Positions 44,799-52,779 of a stretch of 64,000 nt of DNA are shown here, one piece after another (position 1 is the stretch's first letter; the number at the start of each line of letters is the position of its first letter). A program made the translations under genes and the position numbers. This DNA comes from Catalinimonas alkaloidigena (GTDB taxonomy: Bacteria > Bacteroidota > Bacteroidia > Cytophagales > Flexibacteraceae). The stretch covers positions 310,001 through 374,000 of the forward strand of contig NZ_FNFO01000004.1 of NCBI RefSeq assembly GCF_900100765.1, given 5' to 3'. The notes under the pieces are model-generated. The model was not told where the DNA came from and did no database searches. It was given only the letters and a program-made list of their open reading frames with translations.

Positions 44799-47231
44799 AT
44801 GCCTTTTATGATGCATCGCACGTTTTGTCTTTTCTTCGGCCTCCTGGGACTGGTTGCGCCGACGGCTTCCTGTTTCGCGCAAACGGTTCCTCGTCAGAAG
44901 ACCCTCTTCGACAACGACTGGAAGTTTCACTTCGGGCACGCGGCCGACCCGCAACAGGATTTCGATTTCACCGTCGCCAACATCTTTTCGAAATCGGGTA
45001 AAGCCGTGGGCACGGCCATCGATCCGCGCTTTGCGGACAGTACTTGGCAAACGCTCCAACTCCCGCACGACTGGGCGGTGCAACTTCCTTTTGTGGAGGT
45101 CGATAATTTCGACGTGATGGCGCACGGTTACAAACCCGTCGGCGGTCTATTTCCCGAAACCAGCATCGGGTGGTACCGCAAGCACTTTCAGGTGGCCCGG
45201 GCTGACTCCGGGCAGCGGTTCGTGATCGAATTCGACGGGGTTTTCCGGGACAGTCAAATCTGGCTGAACGGATTTTACTTGGGCAACCATCCGAGCGGCT
45301 ACACCGGTGTGGCCTACGACCTGACCGATTACCTGCGCTACGGCGAAGCGAATGTGTTGGTGGTGCGGGTCGACGCCACGCAATACGAAGGGTGGTTCTA
45401 CGAAGGTGCGGGCATCTACCGCCATGTGTGGCTGCACCAGTACGATCCGCTCCACATACCCCTGCACGGCGTTTTTGTCCACGCGAAAGTCGAGGGGCCA
45501 CAGGCGATCGTGACCGTCGAAGCGTCGGTAGAAAACGAAACAGACACGCCGGTCGAGGGCACGGTGGCCGCCTACCTACTGGACCGGGACGGCAAGCGCC
45601 TCGCCGAAAGCAAAGCCGATTTTTCGGCACTGCCGGCACACGATACGCAGACCGTAGTGCAACACTTGACGTTGCCCACTCCTCACCTCTGGTCGCTGGA
45701 CGATCCCTATCGCTACCGCATGGTGACCGAGATTCAGCGGAACAACAAAGTGGTGGATCGGGTCGAGACGCGCTTCGGTGTACGGACGATTGAGATCACG
45801 CCTGACCGTGGGATGTTTCTTAACGGGCAGCACGTCATGCTCCAGGGTGTCAACTGTCACCAGGATCACGCCGGAGTCGGCAGCGCGGTGCCCGATGCGC
45901 TGCAGTACTACCGCATCCGTCTCTTAAAAGAAATGGGGGTCAACGCCTACCGGGCCAGCCACAACCCGCCCACGCCGGAACTGCTCGACGCCTGCGACAG
46001 CCTCGGCATGCTGGTGATGGACGAAAACCGACTCCTCAACAGCAGTCCGGCGTATCTGCAACAACTGGAAGACCTGATCGTCCGCGACCGCAACCATCCG
46101 TCTGTTTTCATGTGGTCGATCGGCAACGAAGAGCCGTCGCAGACCTCGGCCATCGGGCGGCGGATTGCCCAGACACTCCTGCAAAAACAGCGGGAACTGG
46201 ACCCGACGCGGACCAGCACCTACGCGGCCGACCTGGCTAACGTATACAAAGGCATCAACGAAGTGATTCCGGTGCGCGGCTTCAACTACCGCCACGAGGG
46301 CGTCGCTCCCTACCACGCCGACCACCCGGAGCAACCGCTCGTCGGGACGGAAATGGGCAGCACGGTGACGACGCGCGGCATCTACGTGGTCGATTCGATC
46401 CGGGGCTACGTTCCCGATTACGACTCTACGCACCCCTGGTGGTCGTCGACGGCCGAAGCGTGGTGGACCGAGGCGGCAGCGCATCCTTACTGGATGGGCG
46501 GCTTCATCTGGACCGGCTTCGATTATCGGGGTGAGCCCACGCCCTACGCGTGGCCCAACATCAACTCCCATTTCGGGGTGATGGATGTGTGCGGCTTTCC
46601 GAAAAACATTTACTACTACTACCAGTCGTGGTGGACCGATGAAGACGTACTGCACCTGACGCCCCACTGGAACTGGCCGGGCCGCGAAGGGCAACCGATC
46701 AAAGTATGGGTGAACACCAATGCTGAAACGGTCGAGTTGTTTCTGAACGGCAAAAGCCTGGGTACGAAAACCATGCCCCGGAACGAGCACCTGGAGTGGA
46801 TGGTGCCCTACCAGCCGGGCAAACTGGAAGCCGTGGCCCTCAAAGACGGTCGGAAGATCCGGAAGAAGATGGAAACGACCGGCGCCGCCTACCGCATTGT
46901 ACTGACGCCCGATCGCACCACCCTCACCCCTGACGGTCGCGACGCAACGGTGCTCAACGTTTCGGTGCAGGACAAAAAGGGCCGGGAGGTACCCGACGCC
47001 CAACACCTGATTCGGTTTTCGCTGGACGGCACGGGGCGCATGCTGGGCGTGGGCAACGGCGATCCCAGTTCGCACGAACCCGATCAGTGTCCCGACGGGC
47101 AGTGGCAACGTCATCTCTTCAACGGCAAGTGTCAGTTGATTGTACAGGCCGGAACGCAACCCGGCACGTTCACCATCGGCGCCACCGCGGAAGGCTTGAA
47201 AGCGGCTTCGGTGGTTATACAGATGCCGTAG
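44799..47231 (+). CDS. GH2 beta-galactosidase
   Basis: An 810-residue exported GH2 enzyme that would remove galactose from galactan oligosaccharides, probably in the periplasm. Signal peptide (LLGLVAPTASCFAQ; a Cys is present at 25 but the context is not a clear lipobox), GH2 sugar-binding domain (WQTLQLPHDWAV; GWYRKHF; GAGIYRHVWL), Ig-like domain, and a TIM barrel with acid/base Glu in MWSIGNEEP and nucleophile Glu in LVGTEMGS, then GGFIWTGFDYRGEPTPY. After the barrel come DUF4982-like and Ig-like domains (YRIVLTPDRTTLTPDGRDATVL). Last gene of the PUL, followed by a terminator. Confidence 0.95.
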   Translation: MPFMMHRTFCLFFGLLGLVAPTASCFAQTVPRQKTLFDNDWKFHFGHAADPQQDFDFTVANIFSKSGKAVGTAIDPRFADSTWQTLQLPHDWAVQLPFVEVDNFDVMAHGYKPVGGLFPETSIGWYRKHFQVARADSGQRFVIEFDGVFRDSQIWLNGFYLGNHPSGYTGVAYDLTDYLRYGEANVLVVRVDATQYEGWFYEGAGIYRHVWLHQYDPLHIPLHGVFVHAKVEGPQAIVTVEASVENETDTPVEGTVAAYLLDRDGKRLAESKADFSALPAHDTQTVVQHLTLPTPHLWSLDDPYRYRMVTEIQRNNKVVDRVETRFGVRTIEITPDRGMFLNGQHVMLQGVNCHQDHAGVGSAVPDALQYYRIRLLKEMGVNAYRASHNPPTPELLDACDSLGMLVMDENRLLNSSPAYLQQLEDLIVRDRNHPSVFMWSIGNEEPSQTSAIGRRIAQTLLQKQRELDPTRTSTYAADLANVYKGINEVIPVRGFNYRHEGVAPYHADHPEQPLVGTEMGSTVTTRGIYVVDSIRGYVPDYDSTHPWWSSTAEAWWTEAAAHPYWMGGFIWTGFDYRGEPTPYAWPNINSHFGVMDVCGFPKNIYYYYQSWWTDEDVLHLTPHWNWPGREGQPIKVWVNTNAETVELFLNGKSLGTKTMPRNEHLEWMVPYQPGKLEAVALKDGRKIRKKMETTGAAYRIVLTPDRTTLTPDGRDATVLNVSVQDKKGREVPDAQHLIRFSLDGTGRMLGVGNGDPSSHEPDQCPDGQWQRHLFNGKCQLIVQAGTQPGTFTIGATAEGLKAASVVIQMP

Positions 47232-47267
47232 TACTCACTTTTGAGAGAGGGTAACTCGCCTCTGCCT

Positions 47268-47297
47268 GTGGCTGTACAGGGCACAGAGCCACTTTTT
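47268..47297 (+). terminator. Terminator closing the PUL operon
   Basis: GTGGCT (47268-47273), 13-base loop, AGCCAC (47287-47292), then TTTTT (47293-47297), 36 bases after the GH2 stop. Confidence 0.6.
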
Positions 47298-47481
47298 AGT
47301 GAGGCGCCTCCGTGTTGTACGAGCGTTTTGCGAGCAGGTCACGCTAAATCGTAAGTAAGGCCTACACACGTCGAGAGTGCGCCACTTTGCGGCACAAATT
47401 GATGGCAGCAGGCTGACCAGGCAGGTAGCACAAAGGCACAGATTTTGCTGTATCTTGAGCTTCCACCCACGCCCTTCCCTC

Positions 47482-48207
47482 ATGAAGAACGCCTACCTGT
47501 TTTGCAGTCTACTCTGCTGTAGTTCCCTCGCTGCGCAGGTACAAGCGCCCCAACGCTTCACGGTCGACCGGGGCGAAGTCGTCATGCACGTCATTCCGGC
47601 GGAAGCGAGGTACCGCTTTCCCACGTTCCAGGAAGGGGTGATTTTGCTCTACAACGACCAGACACTGCCCGCCCGGCTGAACTACAACCGGCTGTTCGGC
47701 GAAATCCAGTTCATCACCACCGAAGGCGATACGCTTTCGCCAGCCCAGGAACTTCTCATCAAGCACCTTTCCATCGGGCAGACGCACTTCTATTATGATC
47801 CGCAGTTTGGGTACGTAGAGGAAGTAGCCGCCTATCCGGGCGTGAAATTGGCCGTCAGGCAAGTCCTCCGCCTGATTCAAGGCAACATAGAACGCGCCAA
47901 CGGGTATTACGGCCCCGCTGCCGACTTTACCGATAACCTGATCAGCGAGCCGCCTTATCAACGCCACACCGCCCATGCGCTATACAACGAAAAGTCACCC
48001 GACCGTCTGGTCTTTTTGAGGGAGGACGAATTTTTCCTGGTCGACCACAACCAACGCCTGCACAAAGTCCGCAAATCCACCCTTCGTACGCTATTTCCCG
48101 GCCACCGGCGCGACCTCGAACGGTATCTTCATCAGCAGCCGACCGATTTTTCGAAGCAAGACGACCTCCAGCGGCTTCTGGAATTTTGCAGTCAGTTGGA
48201 GCAGTAA
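47482..48207 (+). CDS. Exported protein of unknown function
   Basis: A 241-residue protein with a signal peptide (YLFCSLLCCSSLAAQ) beginning at the ATG at 47482; the longer frame has no signal and is rejected. The body is of mixed composition with no recognised motif: VILLYNDQTLPARLNYNRLFGEIQFITTEGDTL is a beta-hairpin-like stretch seen in other Bacteroidota exported proteins of unknown role, and the C-terminal 60 residues are charged and helical (HKVRKSTLRTLFPGH, LERYLHQQ). It lies after the PUL terminator and converges on a GlxA-type regulator gene. Confidence 0.75.
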   Translation: MKNAYLFCSLLCCSSLAAQVQAPQRFTVDRGEVVMHVIPAEARYRFPTFQEGVILLYNDQTLPARLNYNRLFGEIQFITTEGDTLSPAQELLIKHLSIGQTHFYYDPQFGYVEEVAAYPGVKLAVRQVLRLIQGNIERANGYYGPAADFTDNLISEPPYQRHTAHALYNEKSPDRLVFLREDEFFLVDHNQRLHKVRKSTLRTLFPGHRRDLERYLHQQPTDFSKQDDLQRLLEFCSQLEQ

Positions 48208-48244
48208 GCTCTTTCAGAGGGTGCTCGCATCGGGGGCGTTTGAT

Positions 48245-49234
48245 CTACCCTGCGAGACGCATCGTTGCCTTGTTGTACTTGTTGCGGTATTCGAGGGGCG
48301 ACAGGCCGGTGATTTTCTTAAAGACGGTACGGAAAGCCTTGGTGTCGTTGTAACCGACGTCGAACATCACCTCGTTGACGGTTTTACGGCTGGTCTCAAG
48401 GCATTTTTTCGAGGCCTCGACTTTAACACGCTGGATGTATTCTGTCACGGTGTTGCCCGTCGCTTTTTTGAACCGGCGCTCCAGGCTACGTCGCCCCACA
48501 GCCAGCAGGTCGGCCAGTTGATCGACCGTGATTCGGTCCTGCACGTGCTGTTCGATAAACGCCTGCGCTTTGCGCACCGCCTCGTCTTCGTGCGCTTTCT
48601 GTCCCTGAAAAATGATGAAGGCCGACTGACTACTCCGGTCCAACTCAATGGCGAACATCTTGGCGATCAGGATCGCCAGCTCACGTCCGGCATACTTTTC
48701 GATTAGATGCAGGAGCAGATTCAGGTACGAATACGCCCCGCCACTGGTGTAGATGCGGTCTTCTTCCGTCAGAATTTTGTCGTCGACCAGATGCACGTCC
48801 GGAAACATGCGCCGGAATGCAGGAGCGTGTGCCCAGTGGGTCGCGCACTGCTTCCCGTGCAGCAGCCCCGTGGCCGCCAGAAAAAACGCACCGACACAAA
48901 AACTGGCGACCTCGGCACCGTGCTGGTAGTGCTCCACAATCCAGGGTAGAAACGCCTCGTTCCGGGCAATGGCCTGGGGCAGGTCGCCGTGCAGCGCCGG
49001 AATGATGATCAGGTCGGTGTGCGTCACCTCCTGCAACAGCCGGTCGGGGTTTACGGTAAAAAAGCCCGTGGCTTGCCTCACCTCACGCCCCAATCCGACT
49101 AAATTAATCTCGAAGGCGGGCCCGTGTCCCTGCCCGACCAAGCAGGCATTTGCTTCGCTAAAAATGTGGCGTGTGCCCTCAATATTGACCACGCTGGTGT
49201 GCCCCTGCGGCACCAGAATTGAGACGTGTTTCAT
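48245..49234 (-). CDS. GlxA-type transcriptional regulator (DJ-1/PfpI plus AraC)
   Basis: A 329-residue regulator with an N-terminal DJ-1/PfpI-like domain (about 1-190; the nucleophile-elbow region reads ASFCVGAFFLAATGLL, with Cys retained) and a C-terminal AraC/XylS helix-turn-helix (about 220-320: RITVDQLADLLAVGRRSLERRFKKATG, MFDVGYNDTKAFRTVFKKITGLSPLEYR). Members often respond to small metabolites and control divergent genes. The SnoaL-like gene starts 127 bases away in the opposite direction and is the natural candidate target, along with the small-enzyme cluster behind it. Confidence 0.93.
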   Translation of the reverse strand: MKHVSILVPQGHTSVVNIEGTRHIFSEANACLVGQGHGPAFEINLVGLGREVRQATGFFTVNPDRLLQEVTHTDLIIIPALHGDLPQAIARNEAFLPWIVEHYQHGAEVASFCVGAFFLAATGLLHGKQCATHWAHAPAFRRMFPDVHLVDDKILTEEDRIYTSGGAYSYLNLLLHLIEKYAGRELAILIAKMFAIELDRSSQSAFIIFQGQKAHEDEAVRKAQAFIEQHVQDRITVDQLADLLAVGRRSLERRFKKATGNTVTEYIQRVKVEASKKCLETSRKTVNEVMFDVGYNDTKAFRTVFKKITGLSPLEYRNKYNKATMRLAG

Positions 49235-49316
49235 GTACTAAAAATACCCTTCCCGATTGTCGCAAACAACCCGAATATTGGCGCAGACACCCCTCATCAA
49301 CCCAAGCCCGATATTT

Positions 49317-49324
49317 TACTTTTG
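49317..49324 (+). promoter_or_regulatory. -7 element upstream of the SnoaL-like gene
   Basis: TACTTTTG, an exact TAnnTTTG match, 37 bases before the ATG at 49362. No -33 TTG at normal distance; a regulator-dependent promoter would fit, given the divergent GlxA-type gene. Confidence 0.45.
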
Positions 49325-49361
49325 AGTCAGTTCAATTGCTTACCCAAACCCACGTTCCATC

Positions 49362-49742
49362 ATGACGACCAACCCCAAAACCCTCGTTGAAGAGATCAAC
49401 CGCACGTTCGAAGAAGCCGACATCGAAGCCTTTCTGCGCCATTGTACCGACGATGTCCGCTGGAACATGCTCGGTTCCGCACCCTGGATCGGCAAAGACG
49501 CCATTCGCGAAGCCATGGGCGAAATGAACCCGGCCAACGCGCCTAAAATTTATGCTACGCGCATGATTGCCGAAGGCGATATCGTTGCATGCGAAGGCAC
49601 GATGGAAATGACCGACACCCAAGGAAAATTTCACCAGGGTGCCTACTGTGACGTGTACCGCCTGCAAGACGGCAAGGTCAAAGAGCTGACGTCGTATTAC
49701 GTGGAGACCAAAGAAAAAGCGGCCGCCGAGCTGACTCAATAG
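49362..49742 (+). CDS. SnoaL-like/NTF2-fold protein
   Basis: A 126-residue cytosolic protein with the SnoaL-like NTF2 fold: helix LVEEINRTFEEADIEAFLRHC, then DDVRWNMLGSAPWIGKDAIREAM, and strands ending YCDVYRLQDGKVKELTSYYVE. Such proteins include isomerases, hydrolases and ligand binders; no catalytic set can be assigned. It opens a short plus-strand run of small genes, 8 bases before the next. Confidence 0.88.
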   Translation: MTTNPKTLVEEINRTFEEADIEAFLRHCTDDVRWNMLGSAPWIGKDAIREAMGEMNPANAPKIYATRMIAEGDIVACEGTMEMTDTQGKFHQGAYCDVYRLQDGKVKELTSYYVETKEKAAAELTQ

Positions 49743-49750
49743 ACACGCCC

Positions 49751-50182
49751 ATGAAACGCATTGCGTTCGCACGCGACCAGCGGTTGTTTGCCCTCAGAGC
49801 CGCCTCGTTCCCTGAGGGCATCCAGGCGGCCTTTGAGGCGCTGTACGCCAGGTTTCCGGCTCCCGAAGCAAGAACGTACGTCGGCTTCTCGCGGCCGAAC
49901 CGCGAAGGAACCATCGTCTACCACGCGGCTGCCCTGGAAGCACGCGCCGACGAACCGGCCCCGGCGGGTTGCGAGGTACTTGTGCTTCCGAAAGGCGAGT
50001 ACCTGTCGGCCACGCTGGACGATTGGCAGCTGCAGGTCGAAACCATCGGAGCGATGTTTCTGGAACTGTTGCAAGACCCTCGCATCGATCCCAACGGCGC
50101 TTGCGTCGAATGGTACGAAGGCGACCGGGTGACCTGCCTGGTAAAGCTGGATACGGCCAAAACGCAGCGACCTTTCGCTTGA
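49751..50182 (+). CDS. GyrI-like effector-binding domain protein (tentative)
   Basis: A 143-residue protein whose C-terminal half (GCEVLVLPKGEYLSATLDDW, then IGAMFLELLQDP, ACVEWYEGDRVTCLVKL) resembles the small-molecule-binding GyrI/AraC effector domain, which normally has two such halves. The N-terminal half (LFALRAASFPEGIQAAFEALYARF) is plausible as the first half. No DNA-binding domain is present. Assignment is by pattern only. Confidence 0.65.
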   Translation: MKRIAFARDQRLFALRAASFPEGIQAAFEALYARFPAPEARTYVGFSRPNREGTIVYHAAALEARADEPAPAGCEVLVLPKGEYLSATLDDWQLQVETIGAMFLELLQDPRIDPNGACVEWYEGDRVTCLVKLDTAKTQRPFA

Positions 50183-50383
50183 CGGAACTCGCGGGCCGCG
50201 CTTCCGGTGCGGATTTGTCGGCCTTGGCGAGGCGCGCGTCTCGGCTGGGCAACTGCGCCGTGTTTCGTGTTCCTGGCCCGTGTACCTTGCTGCCCATCCG
50301 CCGCCGCTTGCCCGGTGGGCACCTCATCCGATCATTTCACCTGAACCGACAAAAACGTTTTCAACCACAGGCTATCGCTTCCG

Positions 50384-50602
50384 ATGGTAGAAGTCTTCAA
50401 AACAAATGTCCGGGAGGCACGCCAGGCCCGTTGGGTGACGGAGCAGATCCATCGGACGTGCGATGGCCACCGCGCCAATTTCGACCTGGACGACTGCGAC
50501 CGCATTCTGCGGGTGGCCAGCCAAAGCGGCGGGGTGGACGCGCCTTTTCTCATTGATCTCCTACACCACTTTGGCGTTCAGGCCGAAGTCTTGCCCGATT
50601 AA
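50384..50602 (+). CDS. Conserved 72-aa protein of unknown function
   Basis: A 72-residue protein starting MVEVFKTNV and ending HHFGVQAEVLPD. It has the beta-alpha-beta-beta-alpha-beta size and pattern of a ferredoxin-like/heavy-metal-associated fold (VFKTNV strand; helix EARQARWVTEQIH; FDLDDCDRILRVAS strands; helix APFLIDLLHHFG; AEVLPD strand), but lacks the C-x-x-C of metal-binding versions. Small proteins of this kind are frequent in Bacteroidota. It ends 5 bases before the DHFR-like gene. Confidence 0.75.
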   Translation: MVEVFKTNVREARQARWVTEQIHRTCDGHRANFDLDDCDRILRVASQSGGVDAPFLIDLLHHFGVQAEVLPD

Positions 50603-50607
50603 CGCCG

Positions 50608-51171
50608 ATGCGCAAACTGAGTTTACACAGCATGATCACGCTCAACGGGTATTACGAAGGACCGCACGGCGAAATCCACTGGCACCATGCCCACGAGGAG
50701 CATCAGGCCTTTGCCCTCGACCAACTGGCGACGACCGACCTCCTGGTGTTCGGACGCAGAACCTACGAGACCATGGTGGGGTACTGGCCAACCGAAACCG
50801 CCCGCCACGCCTCGCCTGCGCTGGCCGAACGCATGCACGCCACGCCAAAGCTCGTGTTTTCTCGCACGCTTGCGTCTCCTGCGTGGGCTCATACGGAGCT
50901 AACGCAGCGCGATGCAGCCGACGAGCTTCGGGACCGAAAACAGCAGTCCGGCCGAGACATTACCATTCTGGGCAGCGCGCACCTGTCCCGTTCGTTACTC
51001 GAAGCCGGTCTGATCGACGAACTGCAACTGGTCGTCAACCCCGTGGTGCTGGGAGCCGGCCGCACGCTGTTGGCAGGCCTGCCTACGTCCCTCCGACTTC
51101 AGCTGCTGCGTGTCAGGCCTTTTGCATCGGGGAATGTTCTGTTGACCTATGCCCCTGCCGCAAGTTTCTGA
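50608..51171 (+). CDS. Dihydrofolate reductase-family (RibD C-terminal-like) protein
   Basis: A 187-residue protein of the DHFR/RibD-C superfamily: MRKLSLHSMITLNGYYEGPHGEIHWH at the start, DLLVFGRRTYETMVGYWP (nucleotide-binding helix), then DITILGSAHLSRSLLEAGLIDELQLVVNPVVLGAGRTLL, the family's C-terminal signature. Usually NADPH-dependent with unknown substrate and not the essential DHFR of folate metabolism. Spacing of 5 bases after the preceding small gene suggests co-transcription. Confidence 0.92.
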   Translation: MRKLSLHSMITLNGYYEGPHGEIHWHHAHEEHQAFALDQLATTDLLVFGRRTYETMVGYWPTETARHASPALAERMHATPKLVFSRTLASPAWAHTELTQRDAADELRDRKQQSGRDITILGSAHLSRSLLEAGLIDELQLVVNPVVLGAGRTLLAGLPTSLRLQLLRVRPFASGNVLLTYAPAASF

Positions 51172-51209
51172 AACGCACCTCCATTCCTGACTTAACCAAC
51201 CTCAATTCA

Positions 51210-51641
51210 ATGACCATTATCAATCCGTACCTCAATTTCAACGGCAACTGCGAAGAAGCCTTCACGTTCTATAAATCCGTTTTCGGAGGCGATTTTGTGT
51301 CGCTCATGCGCTTTCAAGATGCCCCCGGCCATCAGCCCGGTTCCGCCCACGCCAACCAGATTATGCACGTGTCGTTGCCCGTTGGTTCGCATACCATTTT
51401 GATGGGCAGCGATCGGCCCGCTTCGTTGGGCGAAGGCGCCTTCGGCGATAACTTCTCCATTTCCATCGGCACGACGAGTCAAGCCGAAGCCGACGCACTG
51501 TTCCACGGCATTTCGGCCGACGGCCACGTGACCATGCCCCTCGACAACACCTTCTGGGGCGCTTACTTCGGCATGTGCACGGATAAGTTCGGCATCAATT
51601 GGATGGTGAGCTACGACCCAAACGCCCTCCCTGCCTCCTGA
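51210..51641 (+). CDS. VOC/PhnB-like protein
   Basis: A 143-residue vicinal-oxygen-chelate fold protein of the PhnB/3-demethylubiquinone-methyltransferase-like group: NPYLNFNGNCEEAFTFYKSVFGG, MHVSLPVGSHTILMGSD, and the closing FWGAYFGMCTDKFGINWMVSY. Cytosolic; no metal ligands clearly assigned. The ATG at 51210 gives the standard length. It is commonly found next to AHSA1 and ArsR genes, as here. Confidence 0.92.
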   Translation: MTIINPYLNFNGNCEEAFTFYKSVFGGDFVSLMRFQDAPGHQPGSAHANQIMHVSLPVGSHTILMGSDRPASLGEGAFGDNFSISIGTTSQAEADALFHGISADGHVTMPLDNTFWGAYFGMCTDKFGINWMVSYDPNALPAS

Positions 51642-51694
51642 GCAACGAGTTCTGCCTTCGTCGGCCTGGCGGGTGCATGGCCCGGTCGACGAGG

Positions 51695-51780
51695 GTGCTT
51701 TGACGAAGCACGCTTCTTAACGAAGGGAGGTTACGCCTCCTAACTCTTGATTATGCCCTAATTCGCAACCGGTTGGTTGC
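51695..51780. promoter_or_regulatory. Hairpins and palindrome upstream of the ArsR gene
   Basis: Three inverted repeats in the gap: GTGCTT-TGACG-AAGCAC (51695-51711), GGAGG-TTACG-CCTCC (51726-51740), and GCAACC-GGTT-GGTTGC (51765-51780). The last ends 12 bases before the ArsR ATG and is the best candidate for autoregulation; the first could be a weak terminator for the VOC gene. Confidence 0.4.
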
Positions 51781-51792
51781 ACATAGAGGAAC

Positions 51793-52119
51793 ATGAAACG
51801 TGATAGCTTTCAGGCGATTGCCGACCCTACCCGCCGGGCCATTCTGGAGTTGTTGACCCAGGCACCCATGACGCCGAACGCACTGGCCGAACACTTTGCC
51901 ACGAGTCGACAGGCCATCTCCAAGCACCTTCAGTTGCTTAAAGCCTGTGGCGTGATCGAACCTTACAAAACAGGGCGAGAAATGCATTACCAGCTCAACG
52001 CACACGCGATGCAGGAAATCGACCGCTGGCTGATTCCGTTCCGAAAGCGCTGGGCCACCCGCTTCCACCAGTTGGATCAATTATTACCTCACATAAACCC
52101 CAATCCCCATGAAAAGTAG
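51793..52119 (+). CDS. ArsR-family transcriptional regulator
   Basis: A 108-residue winged-helix repressor: MKRDSFQAIADPTRRAILELLTQ, recognition region LAEHFATSRQAISKHLQLLKACGVI, and wing EPYKTGREMHYQLN. It lacks the C-V-C metal site of ArsR/SmtB metal sensors. It belongs to the group paired with an AHSA1 gene, which overlaps its last 11 bases. It probably controls its own two-gene operon. Confidence 0.95.
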   Translation: MKRDSFQAIADPTRRAILELLTQAPMTPNALAEHFATSRQAISKHLQLLKACGVIEPYKTGREMHYQLNAHAMQEIDRWLIPFRKRWATRFHQLDQLLPHINPNPHEK

Positions 52120-52606
52120 TCTTCTGATGGAGTTTTCTGTCGACAAGGAAAACAACACCATCCACGTCAAACGCGAATTTGCCGCCCCGCTTGCTACCGT
52201 TTGGGCCGCCTGGACCGAAGCCCGGTGGCTCGACCAATGGTGGGCGCCCAAGCCCTGGAAAGCCGAGACCAAAACGTTGGATTTCACGGAGGGCGGTCAC
52301 TGGCTCTACGCCATGGTCGGCCCCGACGGAGAAACCCACTGGAGCCGGGCAGACTTCCACACCATTGTGCCCCTCCAAAAATTCGAGACGCAGGATGCCT
52401 TCTGCGATGAATCAGGACAGGTCAACACCGAAGGGCCCCGTTCGTATTGGCTGGTTTCGTTCGAGAAAGCCTCTGAAGCGACGCTGGTCAACGTCCACCT
52501 GAAGTACGACCATGCCTCGGATTTAGAAAAAATCCTGGAGATGGGATTCAAAGAGGGCTTCACGGCCGGCCTGGAAAACCTGGACGAAGTGTTGGCCCAT
52601 GCCTAA
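52109..52606 (+). CDS. SRPBCC/AHSA1-domain protein
   Basis: A 165-residue helix-grip protein: IHVKREFAAPLATVWAAWTEARWLDQWWAP at the start, DFTEGGHWLYAMVGPDGETHW in the middle, and the C-terminal helix EMGFKEGFTAGLENLDEVLA. AHSA1-type proteins bind hydrophobic ligands; specific function unknown. Translational coupling with ArsR is suggested by the 11-base overlap. A terminator follows. Confidence 0.94.
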   Translation: MKSSLLMEFSVDKENNTIHVKREFAAPLATVWAAWTEARWLDQWWAPKPWKAETKTLDFTEGGHWLYAMVGPDGETHWSRADFHTIVPLQKFETQDAFCDESGQVNTEGPRSYWLVSFEKASEATLVNVHLKYDHASDLEKILEMGFKEGFTAGLENLDEVLAHA

Positions 52607-52629
52607 CGCACGCACCCACTAAAGGTTGT

Positions 52630-52661
52630 AAAAAGGCCAACGCCGAGGCGTTGGCCTTTTT
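52630..52661 (+). terminator. Rho-independent terminator
   Basis: AAAAAGGCCAACGCC (52630-52644) and its full complement GGCGTTGGCCTTTTT (52647-52661), with a tight loop at CGAG. It ends the ArsR-AHSA1 unit. Confidence 0.9.
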
Positions 52662-52779
52662 GATGAATCTGTTTCTGGTTACCGAGGCACTACGACGCCA
52701 CCCGTCCGGTATCCAAGCCAGGAGAATTTTTACCACGACCAGCGCGATACCTAATCAGCCCGCCTCTGCGCACAAGCGC

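Noticed and set aside
50183-50383. Possible small gene between the effector-binding-like gene and the 72-aa gene
   Set aside because: No frame with an ATG start and protein-like composition; only shadows extend through it.
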